Assembly: GCF_002087235.1 (NCBI RefSeq)
Contig: NZ_MUIO01000072.1
Span: 1 to 64,000 of the forward strand
Direction of reading: 5' to 3'
Length of the DNA stretch: 64,000 bases
From: Pseudomonas floridensis
Lineage (GTDB): Bacteria; Pseudomonadota; Gammaproteobacteria; Pseudomonadales; Pseudomonadaceae
Positions 18,461 to 27,446 of this stretch are shown piece after piece. The notes under the pieces are model-generated. The model did no database searches and had not been told where the DNA came from. It worked only from the letters and a program-made list of their open reading frames with translations. The first letter of the stretch is position 1. The number at the start of each line of letters is the position of its first letter. The translations under genes and the position numbers were made by a program.

Positions 18461-19606
18461 ATGCCGCGTCTGTTCAAGAGCTTTTTCGTGGGGGGGGTCG
18501 AATGTTCCAGTCACAGACGACGTGACGGCGTGCGCCTCGATCTGCTGCACGCCACCGGACATGCGCGCTGGCCAGGCGAAGACTTCGCCACAATGGCAGC
18601 GTGTGGCATCCGCACGGTTCGCAGTGGCTTGCGCTGGCACTTGATCGAAATCCGCCCTGGCGTTTATGACTGGAGCAGCTTCATTCCCATGTTGCGCGCA
18701 GCGCGTCAGCAGGGCACTCAAGTGATCTGGGATCTCTGTCATTACGGTTATCCGGATAATATGGATATCTGGCGACCGCACTTCGTCGAGCGCTTTGCGC
18801 GCTTTGCCAGGGCCGTGGCGCAAATAGTCAGGGACGAGGGTGAAACGGTACCGTTCTATTCGCCGATCAACGAGATATCGTTCTGGAGCTGGGCGGGGGG
18901 GGACGTCGGGTATTTCAATCCCGGCGTGCACCATCGGGGCATGGAGCTCAAGCACCAATTGGTCCGGGCGAGTATCGCCGCCATCGATGCCGTGCGCGAG
19001 GTTGAACCTTTGGCGAGATTCGTGCAGGCCGATCCGCTGATTCATGTGCTGCCCGCAACCCATCGCAACGATGAAATCGAAGCGGCGGAGAACTACCGTC
19101 AGGCGCAGTTCGAAGCCTGGGACCTGCTCAGCGGACGTCTGTGGCCAGGACTGGGCGGCAGCCCCGCGTATCTGGACATTCTGGGGGCAAATTTTTATCC
19201 GCATAATCAGTGGGTCTTCAACGGTCGGCGTGTGATGCGCGGTGAGCGTGACTACCGGCCTTTTTCCGGCATGCTCAGGGAGCTGTATGCCCGGTACGGC
19301 AAACCGATTCTGATTTCTGAAACGGGCGCCGAAGACGAGCAGCGCCTGCCGTGGTTCAGGTACGTGACCGAGCAGGTCAAAAAGGCGTTGAAGGCCGGCG
19401 TGCCGATTGAGGGCATCTGCTGGTACCCGATTCTCGACTATCCCGGTTGGGACGATGGCCGGTATTGTCCGGCCGGGTTGCTTGGCTATGCAGACGGGCA
19501 GGGCCAGCGCGTGACCTTTCATGCCCTGCAGCTCGCCATCCGCGAAGAAACTGAGGAGTTCGATGCGCTGCACTCGCCAGTGTCAAGTGTCGACAGGGGC
19601 CAATAG
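18461..19606 (+). CDS. Clan-A glycoside hydrolase-like protein (beta-glycosidase type)
   Basis: A 381-aa protein with a TIM-barrel glycosidase look: RSGLRWHLIEIRPGVYDWSS near residue 50, FYSPINEISFWSWAGG (Asn-Glu acid/base, about 133), LGANFYPHNQ, ILISETGAEDE (nucleophile Glu, about 288) and GICWYPILDYPGW. Both catalytic Glu positions seem present. No signal peptide, so it acts in the cytosol, perhaps trimming or remodelling a glycan intermediate. It starts two bases after the glf stop and is followed after three bases by the ABC exporter gene, so it belongs to the operon. Exact family and substrate are not determined. Confidence 0.75.
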   Translation: MPRLFKSFFVGGVECSSHRRRDGVRLDLLHATGHARWPGEDFATMAACGIRTVRSGLRWHLIEIRPGVYDWSSFIPMLRAARQQGTQVIWDLCHYGYPDNMDIWRPHFVERFARFARAVAQIVRDEGETVPFYSPINEISFWSWAGGDVGYFNPGVHHRGMELKHQLVRASIAAIDAVREVEPLARFVQADPLIHVLPATHRNDEIEAAENYRQAQFEAWDLLSGRLWPGLGGSPAYLDILGANFYPHNQWVFNGRRVMRGERDYRPFSGMLRELYARYGKPILISETGAEDEQRLPWFRYVTEQVKKALKAGVPIEGICWYPILDYPGWDDGRYCPAGLLGYADGQGQRVTFHALQLAIREETEEFDALHSPVSSVDRGQ

Positions 19607-19609
19607 CGC

Positions 19610-21364
19610 ATGCTGAAAAACCCTTTCACGCCGCTGCCAGCACAGGCTTTGGCCTTTTTGACACGCTATGTGTTGCTGCGCCCTTGGCACTTCGGGATCA
19701 TGCTGGTGCTGATCATCGGCGCGGCCAGCTGTGCGGTGGCGGTTCAGTACGGGATGAAGATGCTGGTCGATGTAATGACCTTGGGAGATCGGCGAAGCGA
19801 ACACATCTGGTTTCCGTTCGTGCTGTTCATTGGCCTGATCGTAGTGGAAAACCTGTTCTGGCGATTGGGCGGCTGGCTGGGCTGCAAAACGGTAGTCGCC
19901 AGTTGTGCGGACATGCGCGTCGAGCTGTTCAATCATTTGACCGGCCATCCGATGCGCTACTTCTCCCAGCATTTTTCGGGGTCGCTGGCCAATCGCATCT
20001 CGTCGGCCGGTGCGGCGGCCGGCTCGATCTATGGCGGCCTGGCGTGGAAGATCATCCCGCCCTGCGTCGATTTTCTGGGCGCTGTGGTCGTGCTGTATAC
20101 GGTCAAGACCGGCATGGCAAATGTGCTGATCATCTGTGTACTGCTGGTGGCCGCGCTGATCACTCTGGTCGGCGTGCATGGTCGCTCGAGGCACATCGAC
20201 TTCGCCGCGCACTCGGCCAGAGTCGGTGGCGAAATGGTCGATCTGGTTTCCAATATATGGACCATCAAGGCGTTTTCCGCCCGGGAACGCGAGCGCCGGC
20301 GACTGGAAGCCTCCATCGGTATCGAAGCCCAGGCACAGCGACGTAGCTGGATTTATCTGGAGAAGGCACGTGTGCTGCACGATATCTGCCTTTCGATCAT
20401 GGCCGGCGGCATGCTGGGCTGGGCGCTTATTTTATGGCGCGACGATGCCGTGACCGCGGGGGACGTGGTCCTGGTGAGCGCGCTGACGTTCCGGATTCTA
20501 CACGGCTCACGGGATCTGGCGCTGGCACTGGTCGATACGTCTCAACAACTGGGCGTCATCGCCGAAACCCTGCGCATCATCGTTCAGCCCTATACGCTGA
20601 CCGATGCCAAAACAGAGCTGAAACCCAGTCGCGGGGCCATTCGGGTTATCGATGTTTCCTACCGTTATCCGGAGGGTCGTCAGGTGTTCGTGCACCTGAA
20701 TCTGGACATTCCGGCGGGGCAGCGGGTCGGCATCGTCGGCTCTTCGGGCGCGGGCAAGTCCACACTACTGAGCCTGTTTCAACGCCTCGACGATGTCAGC
20801 AGTGGCGTTATCCTGATCGATGATCGCGACATCCGCGCCGTCAGCCAGGACAGTCTTCGAAAGCAGATCGCTGTTGTCCCGCAAGAGCCCACGCTGTTCA
20901 ATCGCAGCATTTACGAGAACATCGCCTATGGATTGCCCGATGCCCGCTATGAAGACGTCATTCAAGCCTCGCGGCAGGCCTATTGTGACGAGTTCATCCG
21001 TGCGCTGCCGCAAGGTTACGACACACTTGTAGGAGAGCGGGGCGTCAGACTGTCGGGCGGTCAGCGACAGCGGCTGGGGCTGGCGAGGGTTTTCCTGAAG
21101 AATGCGCCGATCCTGATCCTTGACGAGGCAACGTCCGCGCTGGACTCACATTCAGAGGCGGTGATTCAGGCCGCACTGGCGAAGCTGATGCACGACAGGA
21201 CGGTACTGGTAGTCGCGCACAGACTGTCGACGGTGGCGAACTTTGATCGCGTCATTGTTCTGCACGACGGACAGATCATAGAGGACGGTCCGCCCATGCA
21301 ACTGCGTCGGCAAGGCGGTGTCTATGAGTCGCTTTGGGTGGCTCAGACATTGTTGGGCGAATAA
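19610..21364 (+). CDS. ABC transporter, fused permease and ATPase (exporter type)
   Basis: A 584-aa half-transporter. The first 320 residues hold about six membrane helices. The C-terminal ATPase has Walker A GSSGAGKST (about 375), Q-loop region VVPQEPTLFN, signature LSGGQRQRLGLARVF, Walker B ILILDEATSALD and switch VVAHRLSTV. The arrangement is that of MsbA/NdvA-like exporters that work as homodimers in the inner membrane. As the last gene of the glycosyltransferase-glf-glycosidase operon, it is the likely flippase or exporter for the galactofuranose-containing product. Confidence 0.92.
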   Translation: MLKNPFTPLPAQALAFLTRYVLLRPWHFGIMLVLIIGAASCAVAVQYGMKMLVDVMTLGDRRSEHIWFPFVLFIGLIVVENLFWRLGGWLGCKTVVASCADMRVELFNHLTGHPMRYFSQHFSGSLANRISSAGAAAGSIYGGLAWKIIPPCVDFLGAVVVLYTVKTGMANVLIICVLLVAALITLVGVHGRSRHIDFAAHSARVGGEMVDLVSNIWTIKAFSARERERRRLEASIGIEAQAQRRSWIYLEKARVLHDICLSIMAGGMLGWALILWRDDAVTAGDVVLVSALTFRILHGSRDLALALVDTSQQLGVIAETLRIIVQPYTLTDAKTELKPSRGAIRVIDVSYRYPEGRQVFVHLNLDIPAGQRVGIVGSSGAGKSTLLSLFQRLDDVSSGVILIDDRDIRAVSQDSLRKQIAVVPQEPTLFNRSIYENIAYGLPDARYEDVIQASRQAYCDEFIRALPQGYDTLVGERGVRLSGGQRQRLGLARVFLKNAPILILDEATSALDSHSEAVIQAALAKLMHDRTVLVVAHRLSTVANFDRVIVLHDGQIIEDGPPMQLRRQGGVYESLWVAQTLLGE

Positions 21365-21498
21365 ATGCGCTTCGTCCGGCCCATTCATATGCATATAATT
21401 CTGTTTTTTATCAGATCATTCAGAACCCTTCGAGGGTGCCGAAGTCGTAGTCGGATAAGTGCGTGGGTTCACGCTGACATTATTCTGGGAGTCATGGC

Positions 21499-23106
21499 GT
21501 GTCGGATAACAAAACCCGTGTCGACAATACCGCGAGCGGAAAAATCTCTCACCAGGGAAAAGACATCTTCTTCGCGGCAGTAGAAACGACGCGCATGCCG
21601 ATGATCGTGACCGACCCGAATACCGAAGATAACCCGATCATCTTTGCCAACAAGGCGTTTCTGGAAATGACCGGGTACGCCTCCGAAGAAATCATCGGCA
21701 CCAACTGTCGTTTTCTACAAGGTCCGGAAACCGACAGGGCAGTGGTGAAGACCATTCGTGATGCCATTCACGACCGCGTGGATATATCGACCGAGATTCT
21801 CAACTATCGCAAGGACGGCTCTTCCTTCTGGAACGCGTTGTTCATTTCTCCCGTCTACAACGACGACGGCGATCTGATCTATTTCTTCGCCTCACAACTG
21901 GACATCAGTCGCCGTCGCGATGCCGAAGAGGCGCTGCGACAAGCGCAAAAAATGGAAGCCCTCGGGCAATTGACCGGCGGCATCGCGCATGACTTCAACA
22001 ACCTGCTGCAGGTGATGGGTGGATACATCGACCTGATTGGCAGTGCTGCTGAAAAGCCAACCATTGATGTGTCGCGTGTTCAACGCAGCGTGTATCACGC
22101 CAAGTCGGCCGTCGAACGAGCCAGTACGTTGACTAAGCAATTGTTGGCTTTTGCGCGCAAACAGAAACTGCATGGCCGGGTTCTTAATCTCAATGGCCTG
22201 GTTTCCAACACCGAGCCTTTGATCGAGCGGACCTTCGGGTCGGAAGTGACGATCGAAACCGATCTCGACCCCGCGCTGCGAAACTGCCGCATCGATCCGA
22301 CCCAGGCCGAAGTCGCGCTGCTAAATATTTTTATCAACGCTCGGGATGCGTTGATCGGCAGGCCAGACCCTAAGGTGTTCATCGAGACCCGCAACCTGGT
22401 GGTCGACGAACTGGCCAACATGTCTTATGACGGGTTGTTGCCGGGACGCTACGTCAGCATTGCCGTCACCGATAACGGTATCGGCATGCCGAGCAGTATT
22501 CGTGACCGGGTCATGGACCCGTTCTTCACCACGAAGGAGGAGGGCAAGGGCTCGGGGCTCGGTCTGTCCATGGTGTACGGCTTTGCCAAACAATCCGGCG
22601 GCGCGGCGCGTATTTACACCGAGGAAGGCGTGGGCACTACCTTGCGCCTGTACTTTCCCGTTGATGAAGCCACAGTGACCAGCGAGTCCCCCCAGGCGCT
22701 TGAACAGCGACAACGTCTTGGCAGCAGTGAACGCATTCTTATCGTCGAAGACCGTCCCGACGTTGCCGAGCTGGCCAAGATGGTACTCGACGATTACGGC
22801 TACACGTCCGACATCGTGCTCAACGCACGTGAAGCGTTGAAGAAGTTCGAGTCCGGAAGCACCTATGACCTGCTGTTCACCGACCTGATCATGCCCGGCG
22901 GCATGAACGGTGTGATGCTTGCCCGTGAAGTGAAACGTCGATACCCCAAAGTCAAAGTGCTGCTGACCACCGGTTATGCGGAAAGCTCGATAGAGCGCAC
23001 CGATATCGGTGGTTCGGAGTTCGATGTGGTGTCCAAACCCTGCATGCCGCATGACCTGGCGAGAAAGGTTCGTCAGGTGCTGGATGGACCAAATGGCATT
23101 GCCTGA
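21499..23106 (+). CDS. Blue-light LOV hybrid histidine kinase
   Basis: A 535-aa protein. An N-terminal LOV domain (about 22-140) has the photoactive motif GTNCRFLQG with adduct-forming Cys70. A histidine kinase follows, with phospho-acceptor His164 (GGIAHDFNNLL) and ATP-binding boxes DNGIGM, FFTTKEEGKGSGLGLSMVYG. A C-terminal receiver domain has ILIVEDRPD and phospho-acceptor Asp462 (LLFTDLIMPGG). Light-formed flavin-cysteinyl adduct should modulate autokinase activity. The domain order matches the LOV-kinase known from P. syringae. GTG at 21499 has GGGAG eight bases before and gives the complete LOV N-cap. No separate response regulator is adjacent; a strong terminator follows. Confidence 0.95.
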   Translation: MSDNKTRVDNTASGKISHQGKDIFFAAVETTRMPMIVTDPNTEDNPIIFANKAFLEMTGYASEEIIGTNCRFLQGPETDRAVVKTIRDAIHDRVDISTEILNYRKDGSSFWNALFISPVYNDDGDLIYFFASQLDISRRRDAEEALRQAQKMEALGQLTGGIAHDFNNLLQVMGGYIDLIGSAAEKPTIDVSRVQRSVYHAKSAVERASTLTKQLLAFARKQKLHGRVLNLNGLVSNTEPLIERTFGSEVTIETDLDPALRNCRIDPTQAEVALLNIFINARDALIGRPDPKVFIETRNLVVDELANMSYDGLLPGRYVSIAVTDNGIGMPSSIRDRVMDPFFTTKEEGKGSGLGLSMVYGFAKQSGGAARIYTEEGVGTTLRLYFPVDEATVTSESPQALEQRQRLGSSERILIVEDRPDVAELAKMVLDDYGYTSDIVLNAREALKKFESGSTYDLLFTDLIMPGGMNGVMLAREVKRRYPKVKVLLTTGYAESSIERTDIGGSEFDVVSKPCMPHDLARKVRQVLDGPNGIA

Positions 23107-23130
23107 TAGCTGGGCGGTTTCCTGAAACAA

Positions 23131-23157
23131 AAGCCTGACTCAGTCAGGCTTTTTTTA
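23131..23157 (+). terminator. Rho-independent terminator of the LOV kinase gene
   Basis: Eight-bp stem AGCCTGAC/GTCAGGCT with a TCA loop, followed directly by seven T. It begins 25 bp after the kinase stop. Confidence 0.9.
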
Positions 23158-23543
23158 TTGGCCTTTGTGTCGCCGCGTGAGGGCGTTTTGTTTGCGCCTG
23201 TCTGGTTCGCTGTACCTTGAAAGGCCAGCGGTCAGGTTAATTAGCCATGAGACAATGAATTGACCGTTTTCTAACTGACGAATACCAGAGTTGCAATACA
23301 ACTGTTATCAGATGACTGCGCGCAATACTGTACTGTTTTCTTTTCAAATCTGTCTGAAAAACAAGCGAGTTGGAACATGGCTGAGCCGTTCCGTTCCGTT
23401 TATATGCAACTGCCAAGCGTAGAGCATTTACTCCGCAAAAAAAGTTATCGAAAATTATTAAACTTCTTGAATGCGCCTCGGGTCATTGGAGTGTACGCCA
23501 AATACTTTAGCGTGTTCTGCCACTGACTCGAAGGATTACCACT
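23158..23543. other. Intergenic region
   Basis: 386 bp without a convincing gene. It is AT-richer than its surroundings. It should hold the promoter of the downstream membrane-protein gene, whose ribosome site AAGGA lies at 23531-23535. No clear sigma-factor consensus was recognised. Confidence 0.5.
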
Positions 23544-24563
23544 ATGATTCGCGATGACCGTATCGCCCCGGGCGCACCTGTCTATCAAGACACCCATGCC
23601 ATGGCACCCTTGCTCAAACGTATTTCATGGAGCGCGATTTTGGCCGGTGTGGTACTGGCCATGGTTGTTTCATTGTTATTGAGTCTGCTGGGCACTGCCA
23701 TCGGTACGTCCACAATCGACCCGATGCAGGAAGCCAATCCAATGTCCGGTATTGGCACTGGTGCAGGCATCTGGGTCGTGGTGAGTTCAGTGATTTCACT
23801 GTTCGTCGGTGGCTGGGCAGCAGGTCGTCTGGCTCAACGCGAAGGTGCTTTCCACGGTCTGCTAGTGTGGGCCAGTGTGTCTCTGATCACGGTTTACCTG
23901 GTCACCAGCGCCGTGACCGGCGTGGTACGCGGCGGCCTGAACCTGGCTGGCAGCGGTATGTCTGCACTGGGTAGCGGTATCGCTCAGGTAGCTCCCGCAT
24001 TGGGCGGCAAGATCCAGGACCAACTGCGCGAACAGGGCATCGAGTTCAACCTGAACGATATTCAGGGCGAAATCGAAACCGCCATGCGTCAGACCGGCAA
24101 GCCTGAACTGAATCCGGACAACGTCAAACAGGAAGCTCAAGCGACCCAGCAGGACGCGCAGAACACTGCCGAGCGTAGTGCGCAGAACCCTCAGCAGGCC
24201 GATGAGCAACTGGGTGGTCTGATGGATCGCATCAAAGCGAAGGGTGATCAGGCTTGGGATGCGGCTGACCGTCAGGCATTGGTCAATCTGATCAAGGCGC
24301 GTGGCAACAAGACAGACGCAGAAGCCAATCAGATCGTCGATCAGGCACAAGCCAGCTATCGCCAGGCTTATGCCAAGTATCAAGAGCTGAAGGCTCAGGC
24401 AGAACAGAAAGCACGTGAGGCCGCTGAAGTTGCCGCCAAGCGCGTATCGCAGGGCGCCTGGATTCTGCTGATCACTCTGGTGATCTCGGGTCTGGTTGCA
24501 GCCGGTGCCGGCGTACTGGGTCGTCGCACTCAGCCACCAGCCAAGGTCGTTGCCGCGGTCTGA
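23544..24563 (+). CDS. Membrane protein with central coiled-coil region
   Basis: A 339-aa protein. Hydrophobic segments lie at about 28-55, 75-95, 103-125 and 305-325. The stretch between about 150 and 295 is Gln/Ala/Glu-rich and helical, likely coiled coil (KQEAQATQQDAQNTAERSAQ; YQELKAQAEQKAREAAEVAA). The N-terminal membrane part resembles a Pseudomonas family often annotated as PhnA-like or general-stress membrane proteins, but I do not assign a function. It stands alone between two terminators. Confidence 0.8.
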   Translation: MIRDDRIAPGAPVYQDTHAMAPLLKRISWSAILAGVVLAMVVSLLLSLLGTAIGTSTIDPMQEANPMSGIGTGAGIWVVVSSVISLFVGGWAAGRLAQREGAFHGLLVWASVSLITVYLVTSAVTGVVRGGLNLAGSGMSALGSGIAQVAPALGGKIQDQLREQGIEFNLNDIQGEIETAMRQTGKPELNPDNVKQEAQATQQDAQNTAERSAQNPQQADEQLGGLMDRIKAKGDQAWDAADRQALVNLIKARGNKTDAEANQIVDQAQASYRQAYAKYQELKAQAEQKAREAAEVAAKRVSQGAWILLITLVISGLVAAGAGVLGRRTQPPAKVVAAV

Positions 24564-24590
24564 TTCAACTGTTTAGCTAGCGAATATAAG

Positions 24591-24616
24591 AAGGGGACGA
24601 TGATCGTCCCCTTTTT
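24591..24616 (+). terminator. Rho-independent terminator after the membrane-protein gene
   Basis: Ten-bp perfect stem AAGGGGACGA/TCGTCCCCTT around a TGA loop, running into a short T tract. It lies 27 bp after the stop codon at 24563. Confidence 0.88.
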
Positions 24617-25000
24617 ATGGTCCGGAAAAACCCATTACGAGCCAGCGCATGAGAAAGACAGACCGTTGAGAGAGGTAACAGTAATTGAGGAGGAGGGTAC
24701 GTGGTTGTTCAGTGTCTGCCAGCAGAATAGAAAAGAGGGTTCGTAGGTTGGTTACGGTGATGAAATAGAACCCGGAACTGACGTTGAATGCGGGCAAAAG
24801 GCAAAATGCCATTAACTCAACTAAATGACTCTTTAGTCGAGTTATCGATACCTACAGTGATGACATAGTGCAAAGCAATAGGGCGCACACATTACGTTCA
24901 GTTGATCTCCAGCCCCGGCATTTCTGTCATTACAGGCTAAACCTGGTAGCCATGGCATGATAACGTGGTCGTCAAAAACATCAAACACAAGGATAAGTCC
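24617..25000. other. Intergenic region
   Basis: 384 bp with only weak open frames that lack ribosome sites or recognisable composition. No repeat or structured element was noticed beyond the terminator at its left edge. Confidence 0.45.
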
Positions 25001-25405
25001 ATGCCTGTCTATCTGGCTGCTGAGCATGAATTGAATGTGGGGCAGCCCATCGTCGTAGAAGCCGCGGCCCAAGAAGGTACGTTTGCCGTCGTATTCGATG
25101 ACGATGCTGACACCGGTTATTTCTACGCACTCGATACCCAATCCGAGAGCAATCCGATTCAGGATGCGCTGCACATCTACAATGTGAATGACGTTTCAGA
25201 CCGGACAAAGCCTTCGACCATAAAGATCGGCTGGTCTGTGGACCACGCCAAAGCGGTCCTGCTGATCAATGACCAACCGCACGCCGTGTTCGATTTTGAG
25301 GCGAAGCAAGGCTATTGCCGTACTGGATTTCCGCCACCGATAACCAACGGCTGGTCGGCCGACGGACACGATTGGAACAATGCTGCGCGTGAGTTGTTTG
25401 CCTGA
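25001..25405 (+). CDS. DUF2251-like small protein
   Basis: A 134-aa protein starting at 25001 with AAGGA eight bases upstream; the upstream in-frame extension lacks such a site. The sequence (VVFDDDADTGYFYALD, LHIYNVNDVSDR, IGWSVDHAKAVLLINDQPHAVFDF, GYCRTGFPPP) resembles small cytosolic DUF2251 proteins, often called immunity-like or hypothetical. No membrane segment or signal peptide. Function unknown. Tail to tail with the secreted small protein at 25425-25730. Confidence 0.7.
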   Translation: MPVYLAAEHELNVGQPIVVEAAAQEGTFAVVFDDDADTGYFYALDTQSESNPIQDALHIYNVNDVSDRTKPSTIKIGWSVDHAKAVLLINDQPHAVFDFEAKQGYCRTGFPPPITNGWSADGHDWNNAARELFA

Positions 25406-25424
25406 GGGTAAGCCTTCAAACCCA

Positions 25425-25730
25425 TCAGAGACCCTTCATGCATTTGCGCACATCGTCATCGATAAGATTGTCAGGCTTCATGCATTCGCGAAGGGTTTTC
25501 TTGTCTGCGGACTTGTCGAACTCACGGTAATCGGAAAGCGCCGATGCATTTCTGTCACGGCATTGAGGCGCATTGGCGAGGCCTCGCGTTCCAGCCAGTA
25601 GCTCACAGGCAAATGCATTGCCTAGCGTGTGCATGTGTTTGCCAATGGGCTTCGCAATCGAGCTGAACGAGTCGGCCGACCATGCGGGTACGCTGACACA
25701 GGTCAGCATGAAAACCAGAGCACGTTTCAA
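25425..25730 (-). CDS. Small periplasmic protein with signal peptide
   Basis: A 101-aa protein. Residues 1-18 are a clear signal peptide (MKRALVFMLTCVSVPAWSA), so the mature protein of about 83 residues is periplasmic. It has four Cys after cleavage (ACELL, PQCRD, RECMK, KCMKG), which could form two disulfides. No family recognised. The last chromosomal-type gene before the repeat region at 25.97 kb. Confidence 0.75.
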   Translation of the reverse strand: MKRALVFMLTCVSVPAWSADSFSSIAKPIGKHMHTLGNAFACELLAGTRGLANAPQCRDRNASALSDYREFDKSADKKTLRECMKPDNLIDDDVRKCMKGL

Positions 25731-25970
25731 AAGTCATCCTTGAATGAAGCGGGTTGCGAAGGATCCGGGATTATCGCGAGTGTTGATGGGAGTGTCGATC
25801 AGGGAGTGGCTTGGTGTCGGTCGTGACCGGCTGGCGTTTCAATTGGGCTGCCCTGACGCTGTGGGAAGTAATATGTTGGAGCGCATAATGTATATTATGT
25901 TAAATTAAAGGTATTGTCATAAATGTTTATGATGTCGCCGGCCCCCGAAAACCAGACCCTGCTGCGCCAA

Positions 25971-27170
25971 TCGCGATTTGAGTGGAAAACCCCTTCTTTG
26001 CATCCCAATCCCTTGATTCTGCTGGGCTTCATCTCGTTCGGGATGCTGGTTTTGCGCGGCTTTTTGACGAAATGAGTGGAAATTTCTGCGATACGTAAAT
26101 CCATATCTTATTGATTTATATGATTTTCTTAAATTCGCGTCTAAATGGAATAGCCGTCGCACCCAAGGAGAAATCAGTGGAATCCTTCTTCAGGGGGTGC
26201 GTCATTGGACACCTCGAAACCCCTGCAGGACAAAGGCTCCAGGTCTTTTTGAGGAATTGAGTGGACATTCCGCACCGCCGTTACCCAAGACGAAATCAGT
26301 GGAAAATCCACGGAAACAGAGGCCTCCTGCGCACTGTTCGACGCCTAAGCCAATATCGATAGAGACACGTAAACCGAAGCTGCTGAGATCCTCCGATATC
26401 CCTGAAGCCCCGTAATCCCTAGGCCGGGATGGCCTGAGAGTCTCTGATGCAGCTATACCGTGATGCTCCAGCGCGGTACCCGCTGCCTTTTGCGAGGCTT
26501 GGTCGCAGTCTGGCGCATCATGGAATTACGACGCCTCCTGATCAAACAATAAGTGGAAAATCCGTGCGCGAATTTCGTCAAAAACCCCTTGAGACCCCGT
26601 AAAACCGGGCGCCGGAGGATTTTTAAAGAAACGAGTGGACATTCCAACCCGAACGACCCGAGCGACAACCTCCTTGGACTCAAGCTTATCGTGAGAGCGC
26701 ACCGTTGAGGCGTTGTGGCCGTGCCACCTGAGTACCCGGTGTATTCCCGCGCGCATCCCATCGCGAATTACCCAATAATTGCGATTCACCATAAACAGAA
26801 CCCCAGAAGCCATCAACCACATCAAGGCTTACGTGAAATCAGATTCCGAGCATAGACCCCGCCAAAAAAATACTAACCTCGATTCCTGAAAATCAATAAA
26901 TCAATAAATCAATAAATCAATAAATCAATAAACTAAAATCCAAACAAAGAAGCCAGGAATCCAATCTCTGGGAATCGGCACTCAAGGACTGAAATCCAAG
27001 AATTGCAACAGTCGCCAATTTCCTTGTAAAGGACAACAAAGCAGCCCGTCCGGCCAAATAAAGAAATCCGGATGAACACTTTGGCAATATACGGTTAAAG
27101 CAACTAACGCCCTCGCAGCTCTCATAAAAAAGCGAAGCAACGGAATAAGTGGAAAAGCCATAGCGCGCTT
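25971..27170 (+). repeat. Dispersed same-strand degenerate repeat family centred on AGTGGA
   Basis: At least eight copies lie in the same orientation, with the AGTGG core at 25981, 26075, 26176, 26260, 26298, 26552, 26634 and 27148. The best copies read TTTTTGA-GAA-TGAGTGGA followed by CATTCCG or AAATCC. Several are preceded at 50-80 bp by CCCCTTGA-like or CCTCGAAACCCC sequence, so the true unit may be 80-100 bp. The stretch 25900-27240 has no convincing gene. It lies immediately left of a tyrosine recombinase. Role unknown; recombinase or regulator binding sites, or remnants of small cassettes, are possible. Confidence 0.65.
26892..26931. repeat. Five perfect tandem copies of an 8-bp unit
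   Basis: ATCAATAA is repeated five times without a gap and flanked by A/T-rich sequence. An 8-bp unit is not a multiple of three, and it lies outside any gene. Slippage would make its copy number variable between strains. Confidence 0.9.
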
Positions 27171-27296
27171 TTATTAGTTCATGCCGCAAGCCTTTGTCAA
27201 GCTCGACGCTCAACTTTTAACGCCGAGCAGAGGTGGTTGCAACAGTGCCAGCCGGGGGCTACCATCGGGCATCGTCAACGAATTGGGCAAGGGGGG

Positions 27297-27437
27297 ATGA
27301 ACGAAATGCACGCGATCAAAATGCAAAAAACCAAGATGCAAGAAGCCAAAATGCGAAGAAGCGAGCAGCTACCCTGCCCTAACTTCCAGTTACTTCCATT
27401 ACTGGAAGTTTCTCATCACTGCCAAGTCACACGGTAA
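27297..27437 (+). CDS. Possible short peptide upstream of the recombinase
   Basis: ATG at 27297 follows a purine-rich AAGGGGGG stretch at very short spacing and opens a 46-codon frame ending ten bases before the recombinase start. The peptide contains a repeated Lys-Met-Gln pattern (KMQKTKMQEAKMRRSEQ) encoded by three imperfect 14-15-bp direct repeats (27316-27360). It could be a leader peptide or chance. Low confidence. Confidence 0.25.
   Translation: MNEMHAIKMQKTKMQEAKMRRSEQLPCPNFQLLPLLEVSHHCQVTR
27381..27410. repeat. Perfect 10-bp inverted repeat with 10-bp spacer before the recombinase
   Basis: Arms AACTTCCAGT and ACTGGAAGTT flank TACTTCCATT. It ends 36 bp before the recombinase start. 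The geometry suits either an operator or a tyrosine-recombinase core site, though typical core sites have 6-8-bp spacers. Confidence 0.7.
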
Positions 27438-27446
27438 CGCACCAAA

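Noticed and set aside
26892..26931. CRISPR array or plasmid iterons
   Set aside because: The 8-bp units are contiguous without spacers and no Cas or Rep gene is nearby.
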